A stretch of 35,406 nt of DNA from Proteromonas lacertae (Eukaryota > Sar > Bigyra > Opalinata > Proteromonadidae): contig NGBS01000638.1 of NCBI GenBank assembly GCA_002245135.1, positions 1-35,406 of the forward strand, in the 5' to 3' direction. The translations under genes were made by a program, and so were the position numbers. The notes beneath the pieces were generated by a model. The model was not told the origin of the DNA. It made no database searches and saw nothing but the letters and a program-made list of their open reading frames with translations. Below are positions 34,179 through 35,406 of this stretch, piece by piece. Each line of letters begins with the position of its first letter. The stretch's first letter is position 1.

Positions 34179-35406
34179 CTACAGGTAACCATGATTTTGA
34201 ATTGCTTCAGGTAACATTGACTTAACTTTTTCTGAATTACCATAATACAAGTCAGTGATAGCAGGTAATCTACCACCTGACAGCATACGAATTATTTCAT
34301 AGTAGTCGAAAATGAAGTACCACATTACATACAAGAACCCTGATGTTGGTAGTTTGGATTTTTTCCATAACCAATAAGCCAAACATGTCATTACTATTGC
34401 ACGAACATATTTCATTGCATGATCTACTTCAAACATTTGAGGAGTAACTCCACCTACCAAATATGACTTCATTGTATAGTATATTTGTGGAAATATCCTA
34501 AATACATTCTCTACACACAGGAACAAATTACCAGCAAAACCCATAAAATCAGATTCACGTAATGAATCAAGTGCTTTTTGAAATTGTGAATTTTCAAATT
34601 GTGCCCATGAACTACAAGCAGTTTTCACTAAACCAATAGCTATTTCATATTTTTGTTTATTATCTGCATTCACCCACTCTTGAGGAAGTGAGTGACCTAA
34701 CTTCTCTCTGTTATAATCAAAGTTAATGAAATCTCTACTATTCTGTGATGCTATTTCATTCAGTTCTCTATATTTATCTTCATTAATTAATGTACACTGT
34801 CCTTCACCCATATCTATAACACTATTCATCAGTTCTTGATTTTTTGGATCTAATGCCCATCTATAAAATTTTGATCTTTCTAATATCTCTGGATCATCCA
34901 TATATCTTTGTGCCTTTTGATTATTCAATGCAATATATTCTTTTACTTTTTCAGCTCGATTCGGATCAAAATTATATGGATCTGAATATTGATTGATCTT
35001 ACTTACTCCATCAACTAATTCATTTTGCAAATACTCCTGCTGTAATAATAGTTTGTTATAATATTCTATTGCATCTTTATCATTACCTGTTAATTTATCC
35101 CAAGTTGAGGTCAACCAATCTTGTCTATAATTTTTATAGGCTGCTAATTGAGGATTCTTTTCTATAATCTCTTGTAATGATTATAATTTTGTAATTTAGG
35201 AAATTTTTGTAACAAAGGATCTGTAACTCTATTCATTCCATTATCATATGCCTGAACATCTGCTTCTGTAACATATTCAGGCCAGTTCAAAAGATAGCTT
35301 CTTGGATTAGATGTATCTAATTCTGCTAATGGGAATGTTCCTCTTAAATGTCCTGTTTTATGTTCACGATCTAGCATATCATAAAAATTAATATGATAAT
35401 TGTTAG
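34179..35406 (-). pseudogene. Membrane-type structural protein gene region of Maverick C, partial at the window edge
   Basis: Minus-strand coding sequence from the window edge to 34179, mainly a 311-codon ORF (35114-34179), broken at least once. Front part: polar (DREHKTGHLRGTFP, WPEYVTEADVQAYDN). Middle: helical and charged (EYYNKLLLQQEYLQNEL). Back part: hydrophobic, aromatic segments (KYVRAIVMTCLAYWLW, SGFLYVMWYFIFDYYEII) that could be two membrane spans. Position near the protease suggests a virion or membrane component. The family is not recognised. Confidence 0.45.

Larger units (their letters stand above)
29488..35406. mobile_element. Maverick/Polinton element C, partial (runs off the right edge), broken fossil
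   Basis: AT-rich block with a Maverick integrase (plus strand), an adenovirus-type cysteine protease, an Ala-rich virion-type protein and a membrane-type protein (minus strand), plus unknown genes. DNA polymerase, packaging ATPase and capsid genes are not seen and may lie to the right. The left limit at the 29488 repeat is tentative. At least two of its genes look broken. The AT-rich coding style matches the surrounding genome, unlike A and B, so this is a long-resident family. Confidence 0.7.

Noticed and set aside
1-35406. tRNA genes, CRISPR arrays, bacterial promoters or ribosome binding sites
   Set aside because: None seen. Purine-rich GGAGG-like words before some element B genes are part of tandem repeats or coding sequence in a eukaryotic context.

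Overview
The window is a patchwork of AT-rich eukaryotic DNA and mobile or virus-like elements. The AT-rich parts carry Asn/Lys/Glu-rich intronless ORFs and long A/T intergenic runs. The Crinkler/RHS-type NTPases, the hAT transposon and the Maverick/Polinton genes would fit an AT-rich fungus (for example Glomeromycotina) or an AT-rich protist. I cannot name the host from this sequence. I saw no bacterial operon signals, no tRNA and no CRISPR.

Layout. 1-2350: a decayed hAT transposon (BED finger piece plus transposase) whose right end abuts a 5S rRNA gene lacking its 5' part (2351-2440). 2441-3646: AT-rich spacer ending in three evenly spaced CCAAT boxes. 3647-7865: two tandem Crinkler/RHS-like P-loop NTPase genes, the first with two SPRY-like repeats; the second stops short at the edge of GC-richer DNA. 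7866-17530: GC-richer, virus-derived sequence, made of a decayed block (7866-9826) ending in a worn terminal repeat, then element A with a fibre-like gene, a capsid gene interrupted by a 605-bp MITE, a 722-codon ORF and several small ORFs, ending in a 201-bp near-perfect palindrome. 17531-20884: AT-rich segment with the front part of a Polinton-type DNA polymerase gene, an unknown helical gene, a decayed ORF and a Crinkler NTPase fragment. 20885 to about 29365: element B, facing A head to head, with the same palindromic terminus, a penton-like minor capsid gene, a major capsid gene and about ten accessory genes. 29366-35406: AT-rich again, a Maverick/Polinton (C) with DDE integrase, adenovirus-type cysteine protease and other structural-type genes, running off the right edge.

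The most interesting system is the A/B family. Two diverged members share a hairpin-like terminus and about 350 bp of subterminal sequence with conserved palindromic sites. They also share a penton/major-capsid type morphogenesis module or a part of it, and are compositionally unlike the surrounding host and Maverick DNA. No integrase, polymerase, protease or packaging ATPase is recognisable in what remains of them. They look like a Polinton/adenovirus-related lineage with parvovirus- or telomere-like palindromic ends. All virus-like elements here are treated as fossils: A and the block left of it are clearly broken, B is better preserved but also broken in a few genes, and C is broken and incomplete in the window.
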